From Kiritimatiellia bacterium (GTDB lineage Bacteria > Verrucomicrobiota > Kiritimatiellia > RFP12 > DVOR01), in the NCBI GenBank assembly GCA_017531445.1, contig JAFXKZ010000001.1, forward strand, positions 132,534 to 196,533: a stretch of DNA of 64,000 nt, given 5' to 3'. Position numbers and translations under genes: made by a program. The notes below the pieces were generated by a model. It worked only from the letters and a program-made list of their open reading frames with translations. It was not told the origin of the DNA and ran no database searches. Positions 37,641 through 46,812 of the stretch are shown here, piece by piece; position 1 is the first letter of the stretch, and each line of letters begins with the position of its first letter.

Positions 37641-40577
37641 ATGGCAGAGGAAGAAGTAGAAGCTCTTCAAACTCCCGGCGAGTCATCCGGAGGAGAGGCT
37701 TCGGCAATCACCAAAACCGTGGTTGTCAAACCTGGCGCATCTGCGCAGCCGCTTTCCGGGAACAGCGGAAAAAATAGCCCCTCGGACGATTATTCCATCT
37801 GCGGAAAAATCGGCGATGGCGGCATGGGTGTGGTCTATCTGGCAAAAGACCGCCGTCTGGGGCGTTATGTCGCGATCAAGCGGTTGAATGAAAAGTCGCT
37901 TGCAGATCCGCAGTTGCGCTCGCGCTTTCTGCATGAAGCACGGGCAGTAGCGGCATTGAATCATGCCTACATCGTCCATATTTATGCGTTGGGCGAGGAT
38001 GTGCTCGGCCCCTATATTGTAATGGAGTATGTCTCCGGACCTGCGCAGACAGAGGTCGTGCGTCAAGGCGAAGAAAATACCGCTCCGCTTCCGAATATGA
38101 CCCTGGAGCACTTCATTTCGCGTAATGGTCCGATGACGGCCGAGGAGGCCGTTGAGATGATGCTCAAGGTGGCCCGCACAATGGTGTATGCCCACAGTTG
38201 CGGCGTGATTCATCGCGATTTGAAGCCGGCAAACATCCTGCTGGATCCGACGTATGAGCCTAAATTGGTCGATTTCGGGTTGGCCCGTATCACGCCACAG
38301 GTTGGCGTAACGCACGTTGAAGATCTGACTGCTCCCGGTGAAAAGCTGATCAGTTTGGGATATTCCGCGCCGGAATTGGAGCAGGATGCCTCTACCAGCG
38401 ATGTCCGGGCGGACGTTTACTCGCTGGGTGCAGTGCTCTACTTCCTTTTGACCGGGCGCAATCCGCGCTATTACCGTGAACAGGATGTGCCGGTTTTCTT
38501 GCGCGAAGTCATGCGCAGAAGCATGGAAACCGAACGCGAACAACGGTATCGCTCGGCACAGGATTTTGTGCGCGCTTTGACCGAAGCTGCCAGTCATGGA
38601 AAGACGGTCGCCCCCACCATCAAAACCACATGGCGTTGCAAATGGTGTGATGCCGTGAACCCGATCAGCACGAAGTTCTGCGCAGAGTGCGGATGGGATG
38701 GCAGTGAACGTTGCCTGGAGTGTGGCGCGGAGACCTTTGTCGGTCAGCAGTATTGCCCTGCGTGTGGAGCCGATTGCCGGATGTATGAGCACGTCGCTTC
38801 GATTTGTAAAATGATTGACCAAGCGTGGGAGGAACGCCGTTTTGAACGCATCGCTTCCATTGCCGGGCGTTTGCATGGCTTTGAGCCTGCGGGGCCGACC
38901 GGACGTAAATTGCTGACGGAAACGCGCGAACGTGTAGAAGAATCGGAGCGTCGTGTGGCGCGAAGGAATCGTTTGGCGGCATTGATTCCAAATGAGTTGA
39001 AAGCCGAAAACTATGAACGTGCCCAAGCCTTTATTGAGGAGTTCCGCCTCTTAAACGAGGATACTGCGGTATATGAAGAGGAACTTCGGGAAATCCCAGA
39101 GAAGATTTTGCATCGCGATTTGGTGCGTATTCGCCAGAGTGTGCGTTCGCATGATTGGGTGACGGCCGAGAAATTGGCGGAAAAACTCTCCGTAAAATAC
39201 GGTAATCTCCCTGAATACCAAGATGTCTATGCCATGCTGGAAGCGCACAATCGCAGTCGTCGCCGTTGGCAATGGTGGGTGGCAGGCGTGAGTGCGGTGC
39301 TGCTCTATCTGCTTTCGATCCCGCTGGTTGGGCATCTGAAGAAGGGGGCGTTCGGACCGATTCTGCGTGTTGTCTATGCTCCTGCCCGGGCAGTGGCAAA
39401 GATTCCCGGCATCGCCTCGCTCTACAATAGTTACGTGAGTTTGTGCGATCATCAAGCGACTTTTGAAGATTATTTCCCCACCTCCGCGCCTAAACAGGGG
39501 ATTCTTCCGCCGCGCTCGCAACTGCCTGACAGTGCAGAAGAGAAGCGTGTCGTTTTTGAAGCCACCCTGAATGAGTTTATGTTGCGCCGGCGGCAGCAGG
39601 AGTCGCAATTGCTCTTTCAGTATCAGCAAGGGTTGGCCGATTTGCGCCGTTCGGTGCAGGAGGCCGGAAACTATGACGGCGTGATCTCCGTGCAAAAGGC
39701 GTTGGATGACTATGTTTCTTCCAATGCTTTGGGTGAAGTATCCGAAGACGATATCGAAGAGCTCGCCCTCTTGAAGCGCACAATGGCGCAGATCCGCGAC
39801 GAGCAGGCGGCGATTTCCGCTCGGCAGATCATCGTTGCCGCCAAGAAATATACGGCGACATTGGATGAACTCCGCAAGAGTTATACTCAGCAGGGTGAGA
39901 TGGAAATGGCCGGACGCATCAGTGAAGAATTGAAGCGTGTGAAGCAGATTCCGATTGTGGTAGAGAACGAAGCACTTCTGGCAAAAGTTGGTGTTTCCGG
40001 TACTCCTGTGGTATTACCGGGAGTGGCATCTGCCGGCAATACTGCGATTTCTGAATTGGAAGTGCTGAAGAACATCCGCGATGTCCTGCGGGTGGAACTG
40101 GACCGGTTGGATCGCGAAGCTGCTGAAGCGTTGGGGGATTGGCCGCAACAGTATAATGCCGCATTGAATACGTTGATGGAGGCGTTTCGCCAGTCCGGCA
40201 ACTTCAATGCATGGGAAGCTGCTTCCACAGAACTGGCACGTTTTGAAGAAAAGGCGGAGTTGCGGGCAGAGGATGTCGTGGAATTCCCCGAAGCTTTGCA
40301 TCAACTTCAAGAACGTTTCTTGGCGAAACGCGATTCGGTCATGGAGTCACGCGATGCGGAAAAACGTGAAGTCTATCGGGAACATCTGAATAAACTGGAG
40401 TCGCTAAAGACGCGCTTGACCAAACAAGGTCAGATGGATGCTGCCGCAACGGTGAACCAAGTCTTGAAGATTATCCGGCAGGATCCGCGTTATCTTGGGC
40501 TGGAGCGCACCGTGCCAGTTCCTCCCGCTGCGGAAATTACCGCGCCGGTACCAACTCCGGACGCGGTGAAAGAATAG
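37641..40577 (+). CDS. Ser/Thr protein kinase with zinc ribbons and transmembrane segment
   Basis: A 978-residue membrane-bound Hanks-type kinase. The kinase domain (about 51-315) has GDGGMGVVY, the ATP lysine in YVAIK (Lys80), HRDLKPAN (191-198) and DFG (211-213), so it should be active. Four CxxC pairs at 333-379 form a double zinc ribbon. One membrane segment (about 543-566) separates this cytoplasmic half from a long, helical, probably periplasmic part rich in Glu/Gln/Arg coiled-coil sequence. ATG 37641 follows TGGAGGAGG. Substrates are unknown. It is likely cotranscribed with the upstream hydrolase. Confidence 0.92.
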   Translation: MAEEEVEALQTPGESSGGEASAITKTVVVKPGASAQPLSGNSGKNSPSDDYSICGKIGDGGMGVVYLAKDRRLGRYVAIKRLNEKSLADPQLRSRFLHEARAVAALNHAYIVHIYALGEDVLGPYIVMEYVSGPAQTEVVRQGEENTAPLPNMTLEHFISRNGPMTAEEAVEMMLKVARTMVYAHSCGVIHRDLKPANILLDPTYEPKLVDFGLARITPQVGVTHVEDLTAPGEKLISLGYSAPELEQDASTSDVRADVYSLGAVLYFLLTGRNPRYYREQDVPVFLREVMRRSMETEREQRYRSAQDFVRALTEAASHGKTVAPTIKTTWRCKWCDAVNPISTKFCAECGWDGSERCLECGAETFVGQQYCPACGADCRMYEHVASICKMIDQAWEERRFERIASIAGRLHGFEPAGPTGRKLLTETRERVEESERRVARRNRLAALIPNELKAENYERAQAFIEEFRLLNEDTAVYEEELREIPEKILHRDLVRIRQSVRSHDWVTAEKLAEKLSVKYGNLPEYQDVYAMLEAHNRSRRRWQWWVAGVSAVLLYLLSIPLVGHLKKGAFGPILRVVYAPARAVAKIPGIASLYNSYVSLCDHQATFEDYFPTSAPKQGILPPRSQLPDSAEEKRVVFEATLNEFMLRRRQQESQLLFQYQQGLADLRRSVQEAGNYDGVISVQKALDDYVSSNALGEVSEDDIEELALLKRTMAQIRDEQAAISARQIIVAAKKYTATLDELRKSYTQQGEMEMAGRISEELKRVKQIPIVVENEALLAKVGVSGTPVVLPGVASAGNTAISELEVLKNIRDVLRVELDRLDREAAEALGDWPQQYNAALNTLMEAFRQSGNFNAWEAASTELARFEEKAELRAEDVVEFPEALHQLQERFLAKRDSVMESRDAEKREVYREHLNKLESLKTRLTKQGQMDAAATVNQVLKIIRQDPRYLGLERTVPVPPAAEITAPVPTPDAVKE

Positions 40578-40668
40578 CGCATTTTCCGTAAAAACGTATG
40601 GAGCTATCCACGCGAAAGACGGAAAGAAAATTTAGGGAAATGAGCGTATCAGTAGAGGAAAGTAAATC

Positions 40669-41445
40669 ATGAAAGAGACGACTGCGACGTTGCTTGATAT
40701 CCGTTTATTGGCACAAGGCTATCAGGTATTGACCTTTGATGCGCCTGAAATTGCGTCTCAAGCACAGCCGGGACAGTTTGTTCATGTGCAGGTGCCGACA
40801 CTTGAACCCTCCCGTTTACGTCGTCCTTTCAGTATCTATGATGCCGATCCGGTAAGTGGAAAACTCTATGTACTTTACAAGGTCGTTGGGTTTGGAACGC
40901 AGCGACTTTCAACATTGCCAACAGGTACATCGATGCAGATCCTCGGGCCGATTGGAAAACCTTTCCCGCTGAATCCTTCCGGCACTCCTTATCTTGTGGG
41001 AGGCGGCTATGGTGTGGCACCTTTGTGGTTTTTGGCGACACGGCTTCCGCGCAAGGGGGTTCTTTTTGTGGGTGGCCGCACGGCGGCTGATATCTTGGAG
41101 ACCGAACGTTTCAAGACATTGGGGTGGGAAGTTCGCGTGGCAACGCAGGATGGTTCTCTGGGCGTTTCGGGTCTGGTAACGGCACCTTTGGATGAAGCTC
41201 TTGCCGAAAATCCGTCAGCGGAGCTTTATGCGTGCGGACCGGATGGAATGTTGAAAGCGGTCGGCGAAAGGGCGATTCAGCACGGCATCAAAGGTTGGCT
41301 GTCGCTGGATAAGCACATGGTTTGTGGCATTGGTGCCTGTTTAGCCTGTGTGCAAAAGATTCGTAAAGAGGGCACGGGTGATGAACGTTTGGCGCGTGTT
41401 TGCGTGGATGGACCGGTGTTTGAATCGCGTGAAATCGTCTGGTAA
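40669..41445 (+). CDS. pyrK: dihydroorotate dehydrogenase electron-transfer subunit
   Basis: A 258-residue ferredoxin-reductase-type flavoprotein passing electrons from dihydroorotate dehydrogenase B to NAD in pyrimidine synthesis. Seen: RRPFSIYDAD (FAD binding), GGGYGVAPLWFL (NAD binding) and the [2Fe-2S] cysteines in CGIGACLAC plus the later RVCVDGPVF. No pyrD is adjacent, which is unusual because pyrK and pyrD are normally neighbours. The gap to the kinase is 91 bases. Confidence 0.9.
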   Translation: MKETTATLLDIRLLAQGYQVLTFDAPEIASQAQPGQFVHVQVPTLEPSRLRRPFSIYDADPVSGKLYVLYKVVGFGTQRLSTLPTGTSMQILGPIGKPFPLNPSGTPYLVGGGYGVAPLWFLATRLPRKGVLFVGGRTAADILETERFKTLGWEVRVATQDGSLGVSGLVTAPLDEALAENPSAELYACGPDGMLKAVGERAIQHGIKGWLSLDKHMVCGIGACLACVQKIRKEGTGDERLARVCVDGPVFESREIVW

Positions 41446-41569
41446 ATCGCTGAAAATGACAGAAGCTTCTGACGTGTCGTGACGAAAAAGAATATTCTCA
41501 TCGCAGCAACGGAGTGCTTGTTGTAGCGACATCCAACGGCCAGCAACCTGAGAGTTGCACGTGAGATGG

Positions 41570-42514
41570 ATGCCATTCTTGTATCAAGAGGTTGGGGCGG
41601 GAATCCTTTCCCTCGGAAATGGAAGACGAAAGTTCTTGAACGTGAAGCGAAAAAGAGCGAAAACGCAACAGGGGAATTGGCGTGTCTGGGCAGAATTGCT
41701 TCGCTTGCCGAATCTCTTCACTGTCCCCGGTGACATTCTGGCCGGATGGTGTTTGAGCGGACAACGGGGAGCGTTTCCGGTTTTAGCCATCCTTGCTTCG
41801 CTTGCACTTTATGCTGCAGGACTTCTTTTGAACGATTGTTTTGATGCGTCAATCGATGCACGCGAACGCCCAAAACGCCCGATTCCTTCTGGTCGTGCAG
41901 GGCGTTTTCAAGTCTTTTCCGTGGCGTGTCTGCTTGCGGTGATGGGTGTTTTGTGCGCCGGAAGCGGTGTATCGGCGGCAATGATTCTGCTGGGGTTGAT
42001 TCTTTTTTACGACCTTTTGGCCAAGCATTTACCATGGATCGGTGTATTGACGATGGGCTGTTGTCGGGGCATGAACGTTTATTTGGGCGCGGCGTGTGCA
42101 TGGCCTTCGTTTCAGACGCCGTGCGCACCGCTGCTGATTCTGGCGATGCTCTTTTTTACAAGTTATATTGTTTTGGTCTCTGTGATAGCGAAACGCGAGG
42201 CGGAACCGGGCGCGAAAGTGGGGGCTTTTCGCTTTTTGGCTCCGCTTTTCTGCATCGGATTGGTGCCGGTATTGCTTTGGTTTGATCGCGGATGGGCTTG
42301 GCCTCCGCTGGTGGTGTCGGGGTTGATGATGCTCTTTTTGGTGCGCAAACACAGCATCCCTGCTTTGGTTTCCGGATTGATCCGCTTCTTGATTCCATTG
42401 CAATGGGTTTGGTGTTTGGTGATGTATCCTTCGCAGTGGATTGGCTTTACGATAGGTTTTGCCGGGTGTTGGACGGGTGCGTGGATCGCATCACGCCGCT
42501 TTGCCGGTTCGTAA
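41570..42514 (+). CDS. eboC: UbiA-superfamily prenyltransferase, EboC type
   Basis: About 300 residues, seven to nine membrane segments. The Asp-rich motif NDCFDASIDARERPKRPIPSG binds prenyl diphosphate through magnesium. The opening LLRLPNLFTVPGDILAG is typical of EboC-type members. The start is uncertain: ATG 41570 is reported, but family length and the position of the first helix also fit GTG 41642. It likely attaches a prenyl chain to an unidentified acceptor. An EboB-type hydrolase lies 4 kb upstream on the same strand. Confidence 0.78.
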   Translation: MPFLYQEVGAGILSLGNGRRKFLNVKRKRAKTQQGNWRVWAELLRLPNLFTVPGDILAGWCLSGQRGAFPVLAILASLALYAAGLLLNDCFDASIDARERPKRPIPSGRAGRFQVFSVACLLAVMGVLCAGSGVSAAMILLGLILFYDLLAKHLPWIGVLTMGCCRGMNVYLGAACAWPSFQTPCAPLLILAMLFFTSYIVLVSVIAKREAEPGAKVGAFRFLAPLFCIGLVPVLLWFDRGWAWPPLVVSGLMMLFLVRKHSIPALVSGLIRFLIPLQWVWCLVMYPSQWIGFTIGFAGCWTGAWIASRRFAGS

Positions 42515-42542
42515 ATGAGAAGACGTGAAAGGGAGGACGAGG

Positions 42543-43193
42543 ATGATCGAATATTATCCCATTGTAACCGGCGCGCTGGGTGAGAATTGTTATCTTGTGT
42601 GGCAGGGGGAAACGGCGTGGATTATTGACCCGGGCGCAGATGCAGAAGAGATTATTGCCGAGGTGAAATCGCGTGGACTTTTGCCGACAGCAATTGTGTT
42701 AACGCATGGTCACTTTGATCATATCGGTGCGTTGGATGCGCTCATGAAACAGTGGCCTTCGCTCCCGGTTATTTTGCGAAAAGAGGATGCTGCATGGGCG
42801 TTTACGCATCCGTTTAATCAATATCCTCCGCTGTATATGCACCAGAAACCGCCTGCAACCTTGCGCTCTGTGGAAGAGGAAACGTTTTCCTGTGGCGGTC
42901 TCTCGGCGCGATTGTTGCACACACCCGGTCATACGCCCGGTGGAATCTGTGTGCTGTTTGAACGTGATGACGGTTTGCCGCCGCTTTGTTTTACCGGCGA
43001 TACGCTCTTCAAAGATTCCGTTGGGCGCACAGATTTGCCGGGTGGTTCGTTCCTTGAATTAAATCGTTCGTTGCGCTTTTTAGCGGAGACCTTGCCGTCT
43101 TCAACAACACTTCTTTCCGGACATGGTGCAGCAACAACGATGGAGCGCGAGTTGCGCTTCAATCCGTATTTGCGTGAAGATGAGGGATTTTAA
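42543..43193 (+). CDS. MBL-fold metallo-hydrolase (glyoxalase II-like)
   Basis: A 216-residue metallo-beta-lactamase-fold enzyme. Zinc motif VLTHGHFDHIGAL, then HTPGHTPGGI and GDTLFKDSVGRTDLPGG, which are typical of the YcbL/glyoxalase II group. Likely a thioester or similar hydrolase. ATG 42543 has GGGAGGACGAGG just upstream and is preferred to GTG 42525. Confidence 0.85.
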   Translation: MIEYYPIVTGALGENCYLVWQGETAWIIDPGADAEEIIAEVKSRGLLPTAIVLTHGHFDHIGALDALMKQWPSLPVILRKEDAAWAFTHPFNQYPPLYMHQKPPATLRSVEEETFSCGGLSARLLHTPGHTPGGICVLFERDDGLPPLCFTGDTLFKDSVGRTDLPGGSFLELNRSLRFLAETLPSSTTLLSGHGAATTMERELRFNPYLREDEGF

Positions 43194-43402
43194 GGAACGG
43201 TGTTGCAGGACCGGTATTCGGCATTCGTCGTCTTTGAAGGGCAATACCGCGCCGTTTGCGATTTGTTTCCGGGTGTTTTACACGCGTAAAACCTCAGGAT
43301 ACATTTCCGGAAGAGCGGGAGACTGCAAATCGTTTACTGCACAATTTTTTGCATAACGCAACACGTATAGCGCGAAACTCTTCCGAAAAAGCGAGCACGA
43401 CA

Positions 43403-43445
43403 AATGAAACCTCCGTTTGAGAGCTTCTCAGACGGAGGTTTCATT
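43403..43445. terminator. bidirectional hairpin between metallo-hydrolase and galK
   Basis: A 14-bp perfect outer stem (43403-43416 with 43432-43445) around an inner TGAGA-GCT-TCTCA hairpin. It lies at the convergent end of the two transcripts. T-runs are weak on both sides. Confidence 0.65.
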
Positions 43446-43466
43446 CAGGGGGATGTCCGTTCAGAA

Positions 43467-44642
43467 TCAGGCCGGATAGACAATTGAAGCACCGCGACTG
43501 GGCTGAATCATTGAGACTTCGCAGTCCGCGCCGGTCTTGGCGTTGTAGGCGGCGGCGATTGCCTTTGCGGCGGCTTCCGCTTTGTCCGTTTCCACCAAGA
43601 CCACGGCCGAGCCGCCGAATCCTCCGCCGGAAAGCCGTGCGCCAAGCACACCTTCAACAGTCTTTGTCACTTCAACCACATTGTCCAACTCCGTGCAGGA
43701 GTTTTCAAACATTGTGCGTGAACTTTCATGGGATGCAAAGAGCAGCTTCCCGAAACCGGTGAGATCACCCTTTGCCAGCAGGGCGGCTCCTTCCAAAACG
43801 CGCTCGTCTTCACCGATAGGGTGCGCGGCTCGTTTGGCCACAGTCGCATCCAAACCTGCTTTATGTGCCTCCCATTCTGCCATGCTTACATCGCGCAACG
43901 CGGCTACTGGGTGGGGGAGCACCTTGGCAAAATAGGCAGCGGCGTCTTCGCAGGCCTGACGCCGCGTGGCGTATTGACCGTCAACGAGTGCATGTTTGGC
44001 GTGGGGGTTGCACATCAGGAAGCAGACGCTGGGCCCCATGTCGACCGTTTCAATGTCAAGCGTCCGGAAGTCGGTTTTTACGAGCATTCCTTCTACGCCA
44101 CAAAGGGAGGAAATCTGGTCCAGAAGACCACAGGGGCAGCCGGCATAATCACGCTCGGCGGCCTGACCGATCTTTGCCAACGTGACATTGTCCGCGGCGA
44201 TGGCATAGAGTTGGCAAACAGCCTTGGCGGTACACATTTCGAGTGCCGCCGAGGAGGATAACCCGAATCCCATGGGGACGTTGCCCAAAAACATGGCATC
44301 AAAGCCTTTGTCTTGCGGCTTGAGGGCATTCAGTCCGGCGACGGTGCCGATGACGTAGTTGGCCCATGTGTCCTTGGTTACGGCGGTCGCTCCGGTCAAT
44401 GGGAAGGTCACTTCGTGCATCAAATCGCCGGCAACAATGCGATTGACGTTGTCATCATTGGTGGAAATGGCAAAAAAAGTGCCGTAGTTAATGGCGGCCG
44501 AGAAGACATAACCTTCGTTGTAGTCGGTATGGTTGCCCAACACTTCAATGCGTCCCGGAGCATAGGAGACGACGGTCGGGGCTTTGCCGTAATGGGCTTT
44601 GTATTTCTCAAGGAGTTCGTTGTAAACGTCTTGATTGATCAT
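43467..44642 (-). CDS. galK: galactokinase
   Basis: A 391-residue GHMP kinase phosphorylating galactose to galactose-1-phosphate. Seen: APGRIEVLGNHTDYNEG (galactokinase signature), GLSSSAALEM (phosphate-binding loop) and LSGGGFGGSAVV (motif 3). A good CCTCCTGG-type ribosome site (AGGAGG) precedes the ATG at 44642. It is followed downstream by a strong hairpin. Confidence 0.95.
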   Translation of the reverse strand: MINQDVYNELLEKYKAHYGKAPTVVSYAPGRIEVLGNHTDYNEGYVFSAAINYGTFFAISTNDDNVNRIVAGDLMHEVTFPLTGATAVTKDTWANYVIGTVAGLNALKPQDKGFDAMFLGNVPMGFGLSSSAALEMCTAKAVCQLYAIAADNVTLAKIGQAAERDYAGCPCGLLDQISSLCGVEGMLVKTDFRTLDIETVDMGPSVCFLMCNPHAKHALVDGQYATRRQACEDAAAYFAKVLPHPVAALRDVSMAEWEAHKAGLDATVAKRAAHPIGEDERVLEGAALLAKGDLTGFGKLLFASHESSRTMFENSCTELDNVVEVTKTVEGVLGARLSGGGFGGSAVVLVETDKAEAAAKAIAAAYNAKTGADCEVSMIQPSRGASIVYPA

Positions 44643-44679
44643 AGCGGGTCCAGGAGGTAATCGGATTTAAGAAAATGTG

Positions 44680-44705
44680 AAGCGGATGCCGGGGGGCATC
44701 CGCTT
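44680..44705 (-). terminator. hairpin between phosphohexomutase and galK
   Basis: A perfect 11-bp stem (44680-44690 with 44695-44705) with a GGGG loop, 14 bases after the phosphohexomutase stop, followed on the minus strand by CACATTTTCTT. A probable terminator, with galK read through or separately started. Confidence 0.6.
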
Positions 44706-44719
44706 GCGGTAGGATGAGA

Positions 44720-46045
44720 TTACTTGCGGATGAGTGCGAGCACTTCATCGCGCTTGGCTTCCATCTCTTCGGTGCTCTTGGTGCTTTCAAGGTTGAGACG
44801 CACGAGCGGCTCGGTGTTGGAGCAACGCACGTTGAACCACCAGGTGGGGTATTCCACGCTGACACCATCGAGTTCAAAGACGTTGCCATCGGCATACTTT
44901 TCCTTGATTTCTGCAAGGATTTCCAACGGATCGCGGGCGACCTTGGTATTGATCTCACCGGAGCAGGCATACTTGCGCAGGGGCGCGATCAATTCCGAAA
45001 GCGGCTTGTCGGAATTGGTCACGATGTTGCAAAGTGCGATGACTGCCATCGAAGAAGATTCCGCTACAAAGTTGTCACGGAAGTAGTAATGTCCGGAAAG
45101 TTCGCCGGCGAAGATGGCTTTGTGCTCGCGCATTTGTGCTTTGATGAACGCGTGGCCCACACGGCTCATCATCGGAATGCCGCCGGCGGCTTCAATTACT
45201 TCCTTGACCACACGGCTGGAGCGCAGGTCGTAGAAAATGACACCTTTTTCGCGGCTGAGCACATCCTGTGCGATGAGTGCCGTGATCAGATCCATCGGGA
45301 TGATTTCGCCTTTTTCGTCAATGAAGCCGGCGCGATCGGCGTCTCCGTCAAAGGCAACGCCAAAGTCATACTGCCCTTCGCGTACGGTCTTCTGCAAATC
45401 TGCCAACGTGGCGTGATGCAACGGATTCGCCTCGTGGTTGGGGAAACTGCCGTCGATATCGCCGAAGAGACGGGTCTGATCGATTTCGTCTTCAAAAGTT
45501 TTGGCTTCCGGGATGCCCATACCATTGGCGTAGTCGATGGCCAGTTTCGGACGGCGGGCAAAGTTCATGAAAGGACGGATATGGGCGCGATATTCCGGAA
45601 GAATGTCGTAGGTGCTCACGGTACCTGCGGTTTCTGCCACGGGCTTGAATGCCTGCGCTTTGACAATCTGTTCAATCTCTTCAATGCCGGTTACACCGGA
45701 AATCGGCACAGCTTCGGCGCGGCACAATTTGAAGCCGTTCCATTCGGCAGGATTGTGCGATGCGGTGATCATGATTGAGCCTTCAGCTTTGAGGGTGCCG
45801 TTGGCATAGTAGTTCATCGGGGTGGAGCATTCGCCGATATCCACCACGTCCGCGCCCATTTCAGTGATGCCGCGTGTCAAGGCTGCCTGTAGCGGAATCG
45901 AGTGTGGGCGGCAGTCTCTGCCGATAACCACTTTTTTTGCTTGCGTGAAGGTGATATACGCCTTGCCGATGTCATAGGCGATGGCTTCGGTCAGATCGTC
46001 TCCGTAAATACCGCGGATGTCATAAGCTTTGAAAATGCCGCTCAT
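44720..46045 (-). CDS. phosphomannomutase/phosphoglucomutase
   Basis: A 441-residue alpha-D-phosphohexomutase that interconverts sugar 1- and 6-phosphates for glycan synthesis. Seen: FKAYDIRGIYGDDL at the start, the phosphoserine loop TASHNPAEWNGFK, the metal loop DGDADR, the sugar-binding GELSGHYYF and VRCSNTEPLVRLN phosphate site. ATG 46045 has AAAGGA nine bases upstream. An in-frame earlier start is weaker. Confidence 0.92.
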   Translation of the reverse strand: MSGIFKAYDIRGIYGDDLTEAIAYDIGKAYITFTQAKKVVIGRDCRPHSIPLQAALTRGITEMGADVVDIGECSTPMNYYANGTLKAEGSIMITASHNPAEWNGFKLCRAEAVPISGVTGIEEIEQIVKAQAFKPVAETAGTVSTYDILPEYRAHIRPFMNFARRPKLAIDYANGMGIPEAKTFEDEIDQTRLFGDIDGSFPNHEANPLHHATLADLQKTVREGQYDFGVAFDGDADRAGFIDEKGEIIPMDLITALIAQDVLSREKGVIFYDLRSSRVVKEVIEAAGGIPMMSRVGHAFIKAQMREHKAIFAGELSGHYYFRDNFVAESSSMAVIALCNIVTNSDKPLSELIAPLRKYACSGEINTKVARDPLEILAEIKEKYADGNVFELDGVSVEYPTWWFNVRCSNTEPLVRLNLESTKSTEEMEAKRDEVLALIRK

Positions 46046-46216
46046 AATCGAAATTCCTTTCAAGGTTGATGCGTCTAGCATATCATAAATCAAGAGGCTG
46101 TGCCACTCTTTTTAAGGAATATCCATCCCGGTGAAGCGATGTGCAACGTTTGAAATGGGAGAAACGTGTTTCACTGCCGGGATTGGAGAGAAAGAGGTTC
46201 GGAAACGGGCGGAGGA
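46046..46216. other. intergenic stretch before array 5
   Basis: A short divergent gap with no ORF of merit. A 154-codon frame on the minus strand (46083-46547) crosses the repeat array and is rejected as spurious. Confidence 0.4.
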
Positions 46217-46320
46217 AACCCCGCCGGAGCTTTGCCTCAATATCGCCGAAACGTTGACGCAACATGGGCGGTATTACCTCTGTAACATGGGCGAAACGCC
46301 TTTGCAACATCGCCCATGTT
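46217..46320. repeat. 22-bp-period palindrome array 5
   Basis: Cores start at 46217 (degenerate), 46239, 46261, 46284 and 46306 (steps 22, 22, 23, 22). The third and fourth read AACATGGGCGGTATT and AACATGGGCGAAACG; the last, AACATCGCCCATGTT, is an almost perfect palindrome. It sits in the divergent gap between the phosphohexomutase and the CAU tRNA. Confidence 0.88.
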
Positions 46321-46650
46321 GATTGAGCGGTTTCGCGCGCTTTCAGAAACCGTCCGCGCAGCGCGTGTAAAGGGATCTGGCGCACCTTAAGGCCAGGTGC
46401 TGTGCAAATGCCCGAAAGACGGCACTGGAGGGGATTATTTTTACGGGTGGATTTACGTTGAATTGCGCTTCTTGTTGCAACCGATAATTGCTTTGGCTTG
46501 GTATACACAAAAAGGAAAACGGAGTCTCGGGGCGAAGCGTTGCTCAAAGCGCGTTTTCCGCCTTCCGGTTTGAGTGCGGCGCGTCTCTATGCGCAGGAGC
46601 AGGCAGTGAAAACAGCAGATTCTGCCTTTGGCATAGGCATTCCTGAAAGA
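46321..46650. other. intergenic stretch between array 5 and tRNA promoter
   Basis: About 330 bases. I see no gene or recognisable RNA in it. Confidence 0.35.
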
Positions 46651-46654
46651 AATG

Positions 46655-46663
46655 TGATACAAT
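46655..46663 (+). promoter_or_regulatory. extended -10 of the CAU tRNA
   Basis: TGATACAAT, an extended -10, 31 bases before the mature tRNA 5' end. No convincing -35. Confidence 0.5.
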
Positions 46664-46694
46664 GCAATCTACATTTCGCAACGTTTTGTTGCCC

Positions 46695-46770
46695 GGACCT
46701 GTAGCTCAGCGGTCAGAGCAGGGGACTCATAATCCCTTGGTCGGCGGTTCAAATCCACCCAGGTCCACCA
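46695..46770 (+). tRNA. tRNA with CAT anticodon, probably tRNA-Ile2 (lysidine type)
   Basis: A 76-nt cloverleaf: acceptor GGACCTG/CAGGTCC, D-stem GCTC/GAGC with an 8-base D-loop, anticodon loop CTCATAA, variable loop TGGTC, encoded CCA. C4-G69 and C5-G68 are the pairs TilS uses to tell Ile2 from elongator Met in E. coli, and the D-loop and variable loop resemble Ile2. The T-stem GGCGG/CCACC has one C-A mismatch. Elongator Met is the alternative. Confidence 0.65.
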
Positions 46771-46812
46771 TTTTTTTGCTTTTAATCTTTACAGGGCGTT
46801 CCGAGAGTTCAG

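Noticed and set aside
46083..46547. 154-codon minus-strand frame
   Set aside because: It crosses repeat array 5, shows no ribosome site and no recognisable domain.
46695..46770. Elongator tRNA-Met
   Set aside because: Acceptor pairs 4-69 and 5-68, D-loop length and variable loop fit tRNA-Ile2 better; Met remains the alternative.
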